Of a DNA stretch of 9,004 nt, positions 1 to 6,021 are shown piece by piece (the first letter of the stretch is position 1; every line of letters begins with the position of its first letter). Under the pieces are notes generated by a model. It saw only the letters and a program-made list of their open reading frames with translations, was not told where the DNA came from and did not search any database. Source of the DNA: Pseudomonadota bacterium (lineage in GTDB: Bacteria > Pseudomonadota > Gammaproteobacteria > Burkholderiales > Burkholderiaceae_C). A program made the translations under genes and the position numbers. The stretch covers positions 1 through 9,004 of the forward strand of contig JAUPTP010000053.1 in assembly GCA_030918015.1 (NCBI GenBank), read 5' to 3'.

Positions 1-833
1 TCGCGGATGCCGAGCGACTCGGCCCGCAGCACCAGATTGGCATCGACCGGCGCCGGGCCGCCGGCCGGCACCCGCGACGGGCTCATGCGCAGGCGCACCG
101 CGAACTGCACCTCGACGACCGCCCTGCCCTGCTTGTGCTCGATCAGCTCGACCTCCAGGTCGGTCTCGCGGTTGATCTCGTCGATCGCGGGCTTGACGCG
201 CTCGGACTTGAACTTGCGCCACTCGCGCCGATCCGCCCCGCCGGGCGCCTGGTTCAGCGCATCCGACCACCAGGCGGCCGGCTTGCGGCTGGTCAGACCG
301 GACGGATTGTCGCGGTAGCGCGCGCAGATCTCGTACAGCGCCACGGCCGTGTAGGTGCCCAGCCGGGCCAGCACGTCCAGATCGATCGCCGCCCAGCGCT
401 GGGGCTCGCGCAGCACCGCCATGATCGAGGGCGGATACGACCAGGACACCCAGTTCTCCCCGTTGCGCACCGCGATGACCACCTCCGACAGCATCGAGAA
501 GCCGCGCCACTTCACGCCATCGCCCGGCGCCGTGGACTCCCAGTCCACCTCCAGGCCGCGCATTTCGCGCAGGTAGCGCTTGGCCGCCGTGCGGTCTTCC
601 CCGCTGGAGCCGGTCGTGCGCAGAAGCGCGGGCAGCGGGGCCTCGAACATGAAGTCGGCCTGCGGCATGGCCTCCATCGCGGCCAGTCGCGCCTGCGCCA
701 CCTGCAGCATCGCGTTGTACAGGCGACGCCCGGTGAGCGTGACCCGCTTCGAGCGCGGGATCATCACGATCATCTCGTGAGGCTTGCGAAGTTCCGGGCC
801 TTCGACCGGATCGCGGAGATCGAGCGGGTTCAT
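1..833 (-). CDS. Replication initiator protein, Rep_3/RepB family (C-terminus off the window)
   Basis: I translated this open frame by hand from the minus strand; 277 residues are visible with no stop before the left edge. It should bind the iterons to its right and start replication of the replicon. Family signs are two winged-helix-like halves: an N-terminal half starting around residues 20-50 (MIPRSKRVTLTGRRLYNAML), and a central part with the segment TYTAVALYEICARYRDNPSG at about 160-179. A tract then follows with KFKSERVKPAIDEINRETDL (about 208-227) and VELIEHKQGRAVVEVQF (about 228-244), typical of Rep_3 initiators of Burkholderiales plasmids and chromids. An in-frame ATG also exists at 863, but it lies upstream of the transcript start predicted from the promoter at 859-887, so ATG 833 was chosen. 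No clear Shine-Dalgarno precedes it. The gene diverges from parAB across the iteron origin. The family call is confident; the exact start is less so. Confidence 0.88.
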   Translation of the reverse strand, partial: MNPLDLRDPVEGPELRKPHEMIVMIPRSKRVTLTGRRLYNAMLQVAQARLAAMEAMPQADFMFEAPLPALLRTTGSSGEDRTAAKRYLREMRGLEVDWESTAPGDGVKWRGFSMLSEVVIAVRNGENWVSWSYPPSIMAVLREPQRWAAIDLDVLARLGTYTAVALYEICARYRDNPSGLTSRKPAAWWSDALNQAPGGADRREWRKFKSERVKPAIDEINRETDLEVELIEHKQGRAVVEVQFAVRLRMSPSRVPAGGPAPVDANLVLRAESLGIR

Positions 834-858
834 GGGGGTCGACTGCAGAGGGACAAAG

Positions 859-887
859 ATCATATGTCCACACCGGTTTGGACACAA
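859..887 (-). promoter_or_regulatory. Putative rep promoter (TTGTGT - 17 bp - TATGAT)
   Basis: Read on the minus strand, TATGAT (864-859) is a 5/6 match to a -10 box. TTGTGT (887-882) lies exactly 17 bp upstream and keeps the TTG of a -35 box. The predicted transcript start near 852 leaves about 19 nt before the ATG at 833. The call is supported by the dyad that fills the spacer. The -35 match is weak, so this is a prediction. Confidence 0.5.
865..884. promoter_or_regulatory. Iteron-derived operator dyad in the rep promoter
   Basis: The arms TGTCCA (865-870) and TGGACA (879-884) are perfect inverted repeats around a centre with ACCGGT; only one base pair of the 20-bp dyad is mismatched. TGGACA is the end of the 17-bp iterons at 986-1313, so this is two iteron half-sites facing each other. 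In Rep_3 plasmids, Rep dimers commonly bind such a dyad to repress their own gene while monomers bind the iterons. The dyad lies exactly between the predicted -35 and -10 boxes, where bound Rep would block RNA polymerase. Confidence 0.7.
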
Positions 888-985
888 ACCCCATGCGCCG
901 AGGCGGGCGGACGCCGCCATCCTTGCACGACGCTCGTGATCAGGGCGCCACCGCCGTGACCCACCGCCATCGCGCTCAACAATTC

Positions 986-1159
986 CGGGTAGAAATCGGA
1001 CACTTGACGCCTCAGGCCGGGCGCCGGCACGCGCCCGACGCCCGGTTAGATCCTGGACATGAGAACCCGATGCCTGCCACCGCCGCACCGGATCGAGTCG
1101 GGTAAAACCTGGACAGGGCGTCAGGTCACCAAGAAAATCACCCGGTAAGAAGCTGGACA
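986..1159 (+). repeat. Four dispersed iterons
   Basis: Copies of the 17-mer CGGGTA-N4-CTGGACA lie at 986-1002 (ending TCGGACA), 1043-1059 (CGGTTA start), 1099-1115 (perfect ends) and 1143-1159 (GGTA shifted by one base, perfect CTGGACA). Start-to-start spacings are 57, 56 and 44 bp, unlike the tight phasing of the downstream block. All point toward parA. They are predicted Rep binding sites, and the wide spacing suggests a copy-control or loading role rather than the core of the origin. Confidence 0.78.
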
Positions 1160-1232
1160 AGTCATCTCCGGTCCGCGGGACCCTGGGTCGATCCAAGCGC
1201 CATTGGAGCCCCTGGAGGCACAGGGCGTGCCG

Positions 1233-1313
1233 CGGGTGATGGCTGGACACTTCCCGAGCAGAAGCTGGACAGAAACGGGTAACTTGTGGACGAAGTCGGG
1301 TACTTCCTGGACA
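1233..1313 (+). repeat. Four helically phased iterons
   Basis: 17-mers lie at 1233-1249 (CGGGTG start), 1255-1271 (CGAGCA start), 1276-1292 (last base G) and 1297-1313 (perfect match to the consensus ends). Start-to-start spacings are 22, 21 and 21 bp, about two helical turns, so bound initiators would lie on one face of the DNA. The block ends 14 bp before the AT-rich stretch, which fits the core Rep assembly site of the origin. Confidence 0.85.
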
Positions 1314-1327
1314 GATGACGCCGAACA

Positions 1328-1411
1328 TTGAAAGCAAGTCCTTGATTAAAAAGGGATTTTTAACGAGCGACGCCGCTTTAATCTCTTTAATGAATTCAAT
1401 TTCTTTAAATC
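1328..1411. other. AT-rich candidate DNA unwinding element
   Basis: This stretch is dominated by A and T runs within a GC-rich window and sits directly after the phased iterons. It contains an inverted repeat TTAAAAA / TTTTTAA (1346-1352 and 1357-1363, 4-nt loop) and then four tandem 9-mers. A short hairpin with a GAAA loop (stem 1410-1414 / 1419-1423) closes its right side. The position and base composition match the site where iteron-bound initiators melt DNA. Confidence 0.72.
1376..1411 (+). repeat. Four tandem AT-rich 9-mers in the unwinding element
   Basis: CTTTAATCT (1376-1384), CTTTAATGA (1385-1393), ATTCAATTT (1394-1402, degenerate) and CTTTAAATC (1403-1411) follow one another without gaps at exactly 9-bp periodicity. 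They resemble in concept the AT-rich tandem repeats of oriC and of plasmid origins, which bind initiator as single-stranded DNA. The third copy is weak, so the tandem reading depends partly on the fixed spacing. Confidence 0.6.
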
Positions 1412-1423
1412 TCGGAAACGAGA

Positions 1424-1601
1424 CACTGTTCAGACAAGAAAGCCGAATCCACCTGGGATGCTCACGGGTGAAGACGGGTCGGAAACGATGAATGCGAAGA
1501 GCACACGCGCCTGAGCACATTGATTTTTCAGGCCCCCCGCAGACAATCGCAGACTGCGCGCACGCAAGCACGAACTCTCAGCACAGCCAAGGACATGGAA
1601 G
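1424..1601 (+). other. parAB leader region, no gene seen
   Basis: This non-coding stretch lies between the origin and parA. It should hold the parAB promoter, but I find no convincing -35/-10 pair. Two direct CGCAGAC repeats lie 10 bp apart (1538-1544 and 1548-1554), and a related CAGACAA occurs at 1431-1437; these could form part of a ParA autorepression site, but the evidence is thin. AAGGA at 1589-1593 is the likely ribosome binding site for parA, 8 nt before its ATG. Confidence 0.4.
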
Positions 1602-2822
1602 ATGCATAGCAAGATCATCTCTCCCAACGATGCGGGCATCCGCATTCACAGCTCGCCGATCCGACGCCAATCGCTCGCCGACATCGAGACACAGGCCGCC
1701 CGCATCGCCGCGATGATGGGCCAGATCCGTGCAGCCATGCTGCCTCCCGCATCCATCAAGCAGGCACCTGCGGTCAGCGCCGCGCAGCTGGCGGAGCTGT
1801 GCGGCGTCGACAAGAGCCGCATCGCCTACCGACTCACCCGGGGGGATCTGCCCTCGGGCACCATGGTCGGCAACCGGAGAGAGTGGTCGATGTCCGATGC
1901 GCGCATCTGGGTGCAGGACTTCCGGCAGGGACACATGCGCCCTGCCCAGGCAGCAGGCACCACCATCACGGTGGCCAACTTCAAGGGCGGCGTGGCCAAA
2001 ACCACCTCGACGGTCACATTGGCGCAGGGACTGGCCATGCGCGGCCACAGGGTGCTGGTCGTCGACCTGGATCCCCAGGGTTCGGCCACGACGCTCTTCG
2101 GCGTGCTGCCGGACGCGGAAGTCGACCATGAACACACCGCGATGCTGCTGTTCTCGGGCGAGCAGGAGGACCTGGGCTATGCGATCCGTCCCAGCTACTG
2201 GCCGGGAATCGATCTGGTGTGCGCCGCGCCTCTGCTGTTCGGGGCGGAGTTCGCGCTGCCTGCCCGGCAGACGCGCGATCCCGGATTCGAGTTCTGGCGC
2301 TGTCTTGACAGAGGCCTCGACCAGGCCCGGGTGGAGTATGACGTCATCCTGATCGACACGCCCCCGGCCCTGTCCTATGTGACGATCAATGCGCTGATGG
2401 CCGCCGACGGCGTGATCATGCCGCTGCCGCCCTCGGCGCTCGACTTTGCCTCGTCGGCCCAGTTCTGGGATCTGTTCAGCGATCTCTGCAACCAGCTCAT
2501 CCGCAGCCGCGGGCAGGACAAGACCTTCGAGTTCATCGACGTGCTGCTCTCGCGTGTCGAGCCCTCCGATGCGGCCAGCTCCGTGGTTCGCCAGTGGGTG
2601 CTCGAGGCCTACACGGAAAAGGTGCTGCCGATCGAGATCCCCAAGACCTCCGTGGCGGCGACCGCCTCGGCCGAGTTCGGCACCGTCTACGACCTGCCGC
2701 GGGGCTCGATCAGTGCACGCACCTTCGCGAGGGCCCGCGATGCCTTCGACCGCATGTGCGAGCTGATCGAGCAGCAGATTGTCGCGGTCTGGGCCGCCCA
2801 GCTCGAGCAGATGCGGGCCTGA
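1602..2822 (+). CDS. parA: ParA partition ATPase, type Ia
   Basis: The 406-residue protein is a Walker-type ATPase that should bind nucleoid DNA in its ATP form and move ParB-parS complexes to daughter cells. The deviant Walker A box is KGGVAKTT at 128-135, with the signature lysines at K128 and K133. Walker A' is VVDLDPQGS at 153-161 and Walker B is DVILIDTPP at 247-255. About 120 residues precede the ATPase and include a helix-turn-helix-like segment at about 58-84 (SAAQLAELCGVDKSRIAYRL). This marks type Ia ParA, whose ADP form often represses its own operon. The ATG at 1602 was chosen because AAGGA lies 8 nt upstream and the full N-terminal domain is retained. parB follows after 16 bp, so the two are surely one operon. 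Length is normal for type Ia. Confidence 0.95.
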   Translation: MHSKIISPNDAGIRIHSSPIRRQSLADIETQAARIAAMMGQIRAAMLPPASIKQAPAVSAAQLAELCGVDKSRIAYRLTRGDLPSGTMVGNRREWSMSDARIWVQDFRQGHMRPAQAAGTTITVANFKGGVAKTTSTVTLAQGLAMRGHRVLVVDLDPQGSATTLFGVLPDAEVDHEHTAMLLFSGEQEDLGYAIRPSYWPGIDLVCAAPLLFGAEFALPARQTRDPGFEFWRCLDRGLDQARVEYDVILIDTPPALSYVTINALMAADGVIMPLPPSALDFASSAQFWDLFSDLCNQLIRSRGQDKTFEFIDVLLSRVEPSDAASSVVRQWVLEAYTEKVLPIEIPKTSVAATASAEFGTVYDLPRGSISARTFARARDAFDRMCELIEQQIVAVWAAQLEQMRA

Positions 2823-2838
2823 GGAAAGGAAGGGATTC

Positions 2839-3954
2839 ATGAAGAACACCAAGCTGATGGACAAGGCCGCACGCCTGGATTTCAGCCAGCTGCCCGGATC
2901 GGCGCCGGCGGGTGAGGCTCCGCCCGCCACGCCGGTCTTCACGCCGCGCCCCAAGACCGCCCCGGGAGCACTGATGGCCTTTGCCAACGACACGCGCTCG
3001 GAGCTGCTCAGGGAGAACGAGCAGCTGCGTGAACGGGCGCAGCATGTGGACATGCTGCGTGGTCGTCTCGACGAGGCACTGGGTGAGCTGCAGCAATGGG
3101 AAGGGGCCAAGGCGGCCCGGCTCATCGAGCCCGCCCTGATTCGCCCCAGCCGCTATGCCAACCGGCATCCGAGCAGTTTCACCGGCCCCGACTTCCAGCG
3201 CCTGCGCAGCGAGATCCAGGATGCCGGCGGCAATGTCCAGCCCATCAAGGTGCGCCCCGCCAGCGTGGACGAGAACGGACTGGCCACCGGCTACGAGATC
3301 GTCTTCGGTCACCGGCGCCTGCAGGCCTGCCGTGAACTCGGGCTGCCGGTCCTGGCGGTCATCGACAACCTGGACGACCAGACCCTGTTCGTCGAGATGG
3401 AGCGGGAGAACCGCGCCCGCAAGGACCTGTCGGCCTGGGAGCAGGGGATGATGTACCGGCGGGCGCTGGATGCCGGACTGTTTCCGTCCAACCGCAAGCT
3501 GGCCGAAGCCATCGGGGTCGATCTGAGTGCGCTGGGCAAGGCGCTCGCGCTCGCGGCCTTGCCGGATTTCGTCGTGGCGGCCTTCCCTTCCCCGTTGACG
3601 CTGCAGTTTCGCTGGGCCAAGCCCTTGGCCGATGCCGTCGCGGCCGATCCCGTGCGGATCAAGGCGACGGCCAAGGCCCTGCGAGAGCGAGGCGAGGGGC
3701 TCCATGCCCGGCAGATCTTCGAGCGGCTGGTGGCGGTGCCCCGGGAGGCGCCTCAGGGGGTGGAACCGTTCCACCCCCCCGAGGCAGTCCATCCGATCCG
3801 CATCGGCGAGCGCGAGATCGGCCAGCTGCGTGCCCTCGGCGATGGCAGTCTCGAGATCCGCCTGCCGGGCGATGGGCAAGGCCAGCCGATGGTGGATGCA
3901 GCGTGGCTGGCCCGGGCGCTGGCGGTCTGCCTGGAAGACCCGGGACAGCGCTGA
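2839..3954 (+). CDS. parB: ParB partition protein (parS-binding, ParB/RepB/Spo0J family)
   Basis: The 371-residue protein should bind the parS palindromes, spread or clamp on DNA, and stimulate ParA. ATG 2839 has a strong purine-rich Shine-Dalgarno stretch (2822-2835); an in-frame ATG at 2779 lies inside parA and was rejected. Residues 1-45 are a Pro/Ala-rich tail, followed by a probable coiled coil at about 50-90 (heptad-like RSELLRENEQLRERA). The N-terminal ParB domain spans about 95-200, with GGNVQPIKVRP at 130-140, the GHRR box at 157-160 (GERR in many chromosomal ParBs) and ENRARKDLSAWEQG at 190-203. A helix-turn-helix follows at about 216-242 (SNRKLAEAIGVDLSALGKAL). Residues 305-314 are encoded by a parS palindrome and form a linker before the C-terminal, presumably dimerising, segment (about 318-371). 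It is longer than many chromosomal ParBs because of its N-terminal extension. Confidence 0.95.
   Translation: MKNTKLMDKAARLDFSQLPGSAPAGEAPPATPVFTPRPKTAPGALMAFANDTRSELLRENEQLRERAQHVDMLRGRLDEALGELQQWEGAKAARLIEPALIRPSRYANRHPSSFTGPDFQRLRSEIQDAGGNVQPIKVRPASVDENGLATGYEIVFGHRRLQACRELGLPVLAVIDNLDDQTLFVEMERENRARKDLSAWEQGMMYRRALDAGLFPSNRKLAEAIGVDLSALGKALALAALPDFVVAAFPSPLTLQFRWAKPLADAVAADPVRIKATAKALRERGEGLHARQIFERLVAVPREAPQGVEPFHPPEAVHPIRIGEREIGQLRALGDGSLEIRLPGDGQGQPMVDAAWLARALAVCLEDPGQR
3038..3059. repeat. Inverted repeat inside parB (9-bp arms)
   Basis: CGCAGCATG (3038-3046) and its exact reverse complement (3051-3059) flank TGGA. It falls within codons for the coiled-coil segment of ParB. A perfect 9-bp dyad could arise by chance in a window of this size, and ATG-CTG codon pairs are common here, so no role is assigned. 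Confidence 0.3.
3756..3778. promoter_or_regulatory. Candidate parS site 1, inside the parB coding sequence
   Basis: This is a perfect 23-bp palindrome: an 11-bp arm GGGGGTGGAAC, a single C, then the exact reverse complement of the arm. An identical copy lies 211 bp downstream at 3967-3989. Two identical long palindromes next to parB are the expected signature of its centromere. The site is read in frame as the ParB linker GVEPFHP, between the DNA-binding and C-terminal parts. It does not match the vertical chromosomal parS consensus (TGTTTCACGTGAAACA type), as expected for a separate replicon. Binding is inferred. Confidence 0.82.
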
Positions 3955-3966
3955 GCCTGCAGCGCA

Positions 3967-3989
3967 GGGGGTGGAACCGTTCCACCCCC
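3967..3989. promoter_or_regulatory. Candidate parS site 2, just downstream of parB
   Basis: This is identical over all 23 bp to the palindrome at 3756-3778 and starts 12 bp after the parB stop codon. Both copies are preceded by CA. It could also fold as a GC-rich hairpin at the end of the parAB transcript, but no T-run follows. The presence of the same sequence inside parB argues for a protein-binding site rather than a terminator. Confidence 0.82.
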
Positions 3990-4019
3990 TCCTCAGCCCC
4001 GCAGGCAGGATGGTTCATC

Positions 4020-4051
4020 TGTCCAGGATCAAACCGGGTAGATGATGGACA
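4020..4051. repeat. Distal pair of inverted iterons downstream of parB
   Basis: A plus-strand iteron at 4035-4051 has the consensus ends CGGGTA and TGGACA. A minus-strand iteron spans 4036-4020; read on its own strand it begins CGGTTT and ends GATCCTGGACA, and it shares its last 11 bases with the origin iteron at 1043-1059. The two are head-to-head and overlap by 2 bp at their CG ends. The pair lies about 2.7 kb from the main iteron block, in the convergent gap between parB and the next gene. It may be a Rep-binding handcuffing or titration site, or a remnant of an origin duplication. Confidence 0.75.
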
Positions 4052-4059
4052 GACAGGGA

Positions 4060-4076
4060 ATGCTGCGATGCAGCAT
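4060..4076. repeat. Small inverted repeat in the convergent intergenic gap
   Basis: ATGCTGC (4060-4066) and GCAGCAT (4070-4076) are perfect inverted arms around GAT. It lies between the convergent parB and nucleotidase genes, where a terminator would be expected. However, there is no T-tract on either side, so it is not called a rho-independent terminator. Otherwise the gap 3990-4110 holds only the distal iterons. Confidence 0.3.
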
Positions 4077-4110
4077 GGGCGAGGGCAAGGCCCGGAGTGA
4101 GTCGGGTCGC

Positions 4111-5988
4111 TCAGTCCAGAAGCCGGCCCTCGGCGGTGATGACCTGCTGATGACTGGCGCGAGCGCGGTCCGGGCGGTTCAGTCCGCCATGCCGGCGGAT
4201 GTGGTCGGCCAGGGTCTGCGTGTAGAGCAGGTAGGTGTTCGTGGCGCGGCCAGCCTCGGCCAGACGCGCCAGGGTGACGTGGCCGTCCTTGCCTGCAGCC
4301 AGATAGTCGCTGGTGACCAGCACATAGTGCTGCTGCGCCGCCAGCGCACTCCACTGGCCGCTGTGGCGGTCCTGGACCTCGAGGTCCGAGAAACGCTGAC
4401 CGCGCGGCCGGCGCATGTCGAGCCGCCAGCGCAGGCCGGCGGCATAGGGATGGGCGCCGTCGGACTGGCGCGCGTCCAGATGGTGGGCCACCGCATCTTC
4501 TAGGGTGGCGGCAAGCTCGGCGCCGGAGAGACGGATCTCGACCAGCGTGTTGGCATACGGCAGCACGGTGAAGGCCGTGTCCATCGTCAGGGGGCCTGCG
4601 GGCACGGGCGTGCGCACGCCGCCGGCATTCTGCAGCGCCACATCCGCGCGCGGGCTGGCCTCCAGGAAGGCTTCGGCCACGGCCTGCGCCACGTCGCTGC
4701 CGCGGGCCTGCTGGCTGGCCTGCTCGCAGCCGACAATCCCGCCCGAGCGTGGCGTGCGCTCGCCGGGTACCCGCACCAGGCACAGGGCTTCGGGGGCCTG
4801 GCCGATCACCTGAGCCTTCTGCGCCTCGATTCGGCTGCGGTAGGTGGCCAGCAGGGCCTCGGCGGCGGCATCGGGCGCGGTGAAGCGCAGGCGGCTGTCC
4901 TGGCTCCAGCGGGTCCGCAGCGCGCGAGCGGCATGGTCATCGAGCGGCGTCGAGCGGCCGCTGGCCTCGCGCCGGGCCAGGGCTTCGCCCAGCACCAGGG
5001 CGGCCTGGCCGGCGCACTGGGTCACGGCGCCCCGTGCGTCGAAGCGCAGATCCATGCGTGCGAAGACCTTGCCGTATTCCCAGGCCTGGCCGATGCAGAC
5101 CGGATCGCCGTCCAGGTTGCGCGCCACCTGCGGATAGCTCCCCGCGGAGGGGATGCCGAACTCGGAGAAATCGCCGAGCAGCGTGTGCGAGTCGCCCCCG
5201 ATGATCGCGTCGACCTCGGGCAGTGCCGCCGCCAGGAGGCGGTCCGCCTCCAGCCCCTGGTGGGTCAGCAGCACGATGTGGCGGATGCCCTGGGCGCGCA
5301 ACGCGTCGACCGCTGCGCGGGCGCTGGCCACCTCGTCGCGGAAGACCGTGGTGGGCAGAGGGCGAGAGGAGTCGCGTGTCTTGCTGGCGATGTCGATGCC
5401 GATCAGGCCCACGCGCAGCCCTCCGACCTCGCGCACCGTCCAGGGCTTCATCAGCGGCGAGCGACCTGCGGGGGCCAGAGGGGTGCCCGGCGCGGGCACG
5501 ATGTTGGCGGCCAGCACCTCGGTCGGCCGGGGGCACTCGCCGGGTTGCTGCAGGTGCGCGATGAAGCGGGCCAGTGCGGCGTCGCCGTCGTCGAACTCGT
5601 GGTTGCCCGGCACGAAGGCATCGAAGCAGACGGTGTTCATCAGCCGGGCATCGGCCTCGCCGCGGAACAGGGTGTGGTGCAGCGTGCCGGTCATGGCGTC
5701 GCCGGCGTGCAACTGCAGAAGCGCCGGCGTGGCGGCGCGCTGCGCGGCGAACAGGGCGGTCAGCCGGGCGAAGCCGCCCAGCTCGACCTGCGTGGGCACC
5801 CCATCGAGACGCAGCTCGAAGCCAGGCTGCGGATCCAGGTGGGCGTGGTGATCGTTGATGTGCGCGATCGTCAGCGTGGCCGGGGCGGGGGCCGGGGCGT
5901 GGCCGGTGGGCGAGGCGCAGGCCGCCAGCATCAGGGCGCAGGCCAGGGCGGCCAGGATTCGGCGTTGGGAGGGTGAGGCGGTGTTCAT
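4111..5988 (-). CDS. Bifunctional metallophosphatase/5'-nucleotidase (UshA-like) lipoprotein
   Basis: Residue numbers count from ATG 5988 (625 residues). A lipoprotein signal is clear: a charged start (QRR), a hydrophobic stretch and a LAAC lipobox with the lipidated Cys at 24. The protein should therefore be membrane-anchored and act in the periplasm on nucleotides or related phosphoesters, releasing phosphate and nucleoside for uptake. The metallophosphoesterase domain (about 38-320) has all expected metal motifs: NDHH at 45-48, HAGD at 94-97, GNHEFD at 128-133, LTHQG at 241-245 and GGDSH at 264-268. The 5'-nucleotidase C-terminal domain (about 395-600) carries QNAGGVRT near 453-460, TVLPYANTL near 474-482 and SDYLAAGKDGH near 560-570. 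A GTG at 5997 could add three residues; GGTGG just upstream of 5988 favours ATG. It lies 33 bp after the PanE-like gene on the same strand, so cotranscription is likely. Exact substrate unknown. Confidence 0.9.
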   Translation of the reverse strand: MNTASPSQRRILAALACALMLAACASPTGHAPAPAPATLTIAHINDHHAHLDPQPGFELRLDGVPTQVELGGFARLTALFAAQRAATPALLQLHAGDAMTGTLHHTLFRGEADARLMNTVCFDAFVPGNHEFDDGDAALARFIAHLQQPGECPRPTEVLAANIVPAPGTPLAPAGRSPLMKPWTVREVGGLRVGLIGIDIASKTRDSSRPLPTTVFRDEVASARAAVDALRAQGIRHIVLLTHQGLEADRLLAAALPEVDAIIGGDSHTLLGDFSEFGIPSAGSYPQVARNLDGDPVCIGQAWEYGKVFARMDLRFDARGAVTQCAGQAALVLGEALARREASGRSTPLDDHAARALRTRWSQDSRLRFTAPDAAAEALLATYRSRIEAQKAQVIGQAPEALCLVRVPGERTPRSGGIVGCEQASQQARGSDVAQAVAEAFLEASPRADVALQNAGGVRTPVPAGPLTMDTAFTVLPYANTLVEIRLSGAELAATLEDAVAHHLDARQSDGAHPYAAGLRWRLDMRRPRGQRFSDLEVQDRHSGQWSALAAQQHYVLVTSDYLAAGKDGHVTLARLAEAGRATNTYLLYTQTLADHIRRHGGLNRPDRARASHQQVITAEGRLLD

Positions 5989-6021
5989 GACCGCCACCGT
6001 AGCACTGGCCCGGCCTGGCGT

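Larger units (their letters stand above)
986..1411. other. Candidate replication origin (oriV): iterons plus AT-rich unwinding region
   Basis: This non-coding span between divergent rep and parA holds eight copies of a 17-bp direct repeat followed immediately by the only strongly AT-rich stretch in an otherwise GC-rich window. An initiator gene next to iterons and an AT-rich element is the standard layout of an iteron-controlled origin. I see no good DnaA box: the nearest resemblances to TTATCCACA, at 864-872 and around 1286-1294, have two or more mismatches. The order is rep, operator, dispersed iterons, phased iterons, AT-rich element, parA leader. The call rests on architecture, without functional data. 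Confidence 0.8.

Noticed and set aside
135..959. Long plus-strand open frame opposite rep
   Set aside because: It is antisense to a well-supported Rep_3 coding frame, is rich in Arg/Gly/His typical of GC-rich shadow frames, and has no recognisable domain.
1170..1182. Small dyad GGTCC-GCG-GGACC between the two iteron blocks
   Set aside because: Five-bp arms are expected by chance in GC-rich DNA, and it has no relation to the iteron sequence.
1578..3125. Long minus-strand open frame opposite parA and the start of parB
   Set aside because: The opposite strand encodes clear ParA and ParB with all motifs; the antisense frame has low-complexity composition and no family signature.
3967..3989. Palindrome after parB as a rho-independent terminator
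   Set aside because: There is no following T-run, the loop is one base in the perfect form, and the identical copy inside parB points to a protein-binding site.
4933..5976. Long plus-strand open frame opposite the nucleotidase gene
   Set aside because: The minus strand encodes an intact lipoprotein with every metal motif; the plus frame is a GC-driven shadow.
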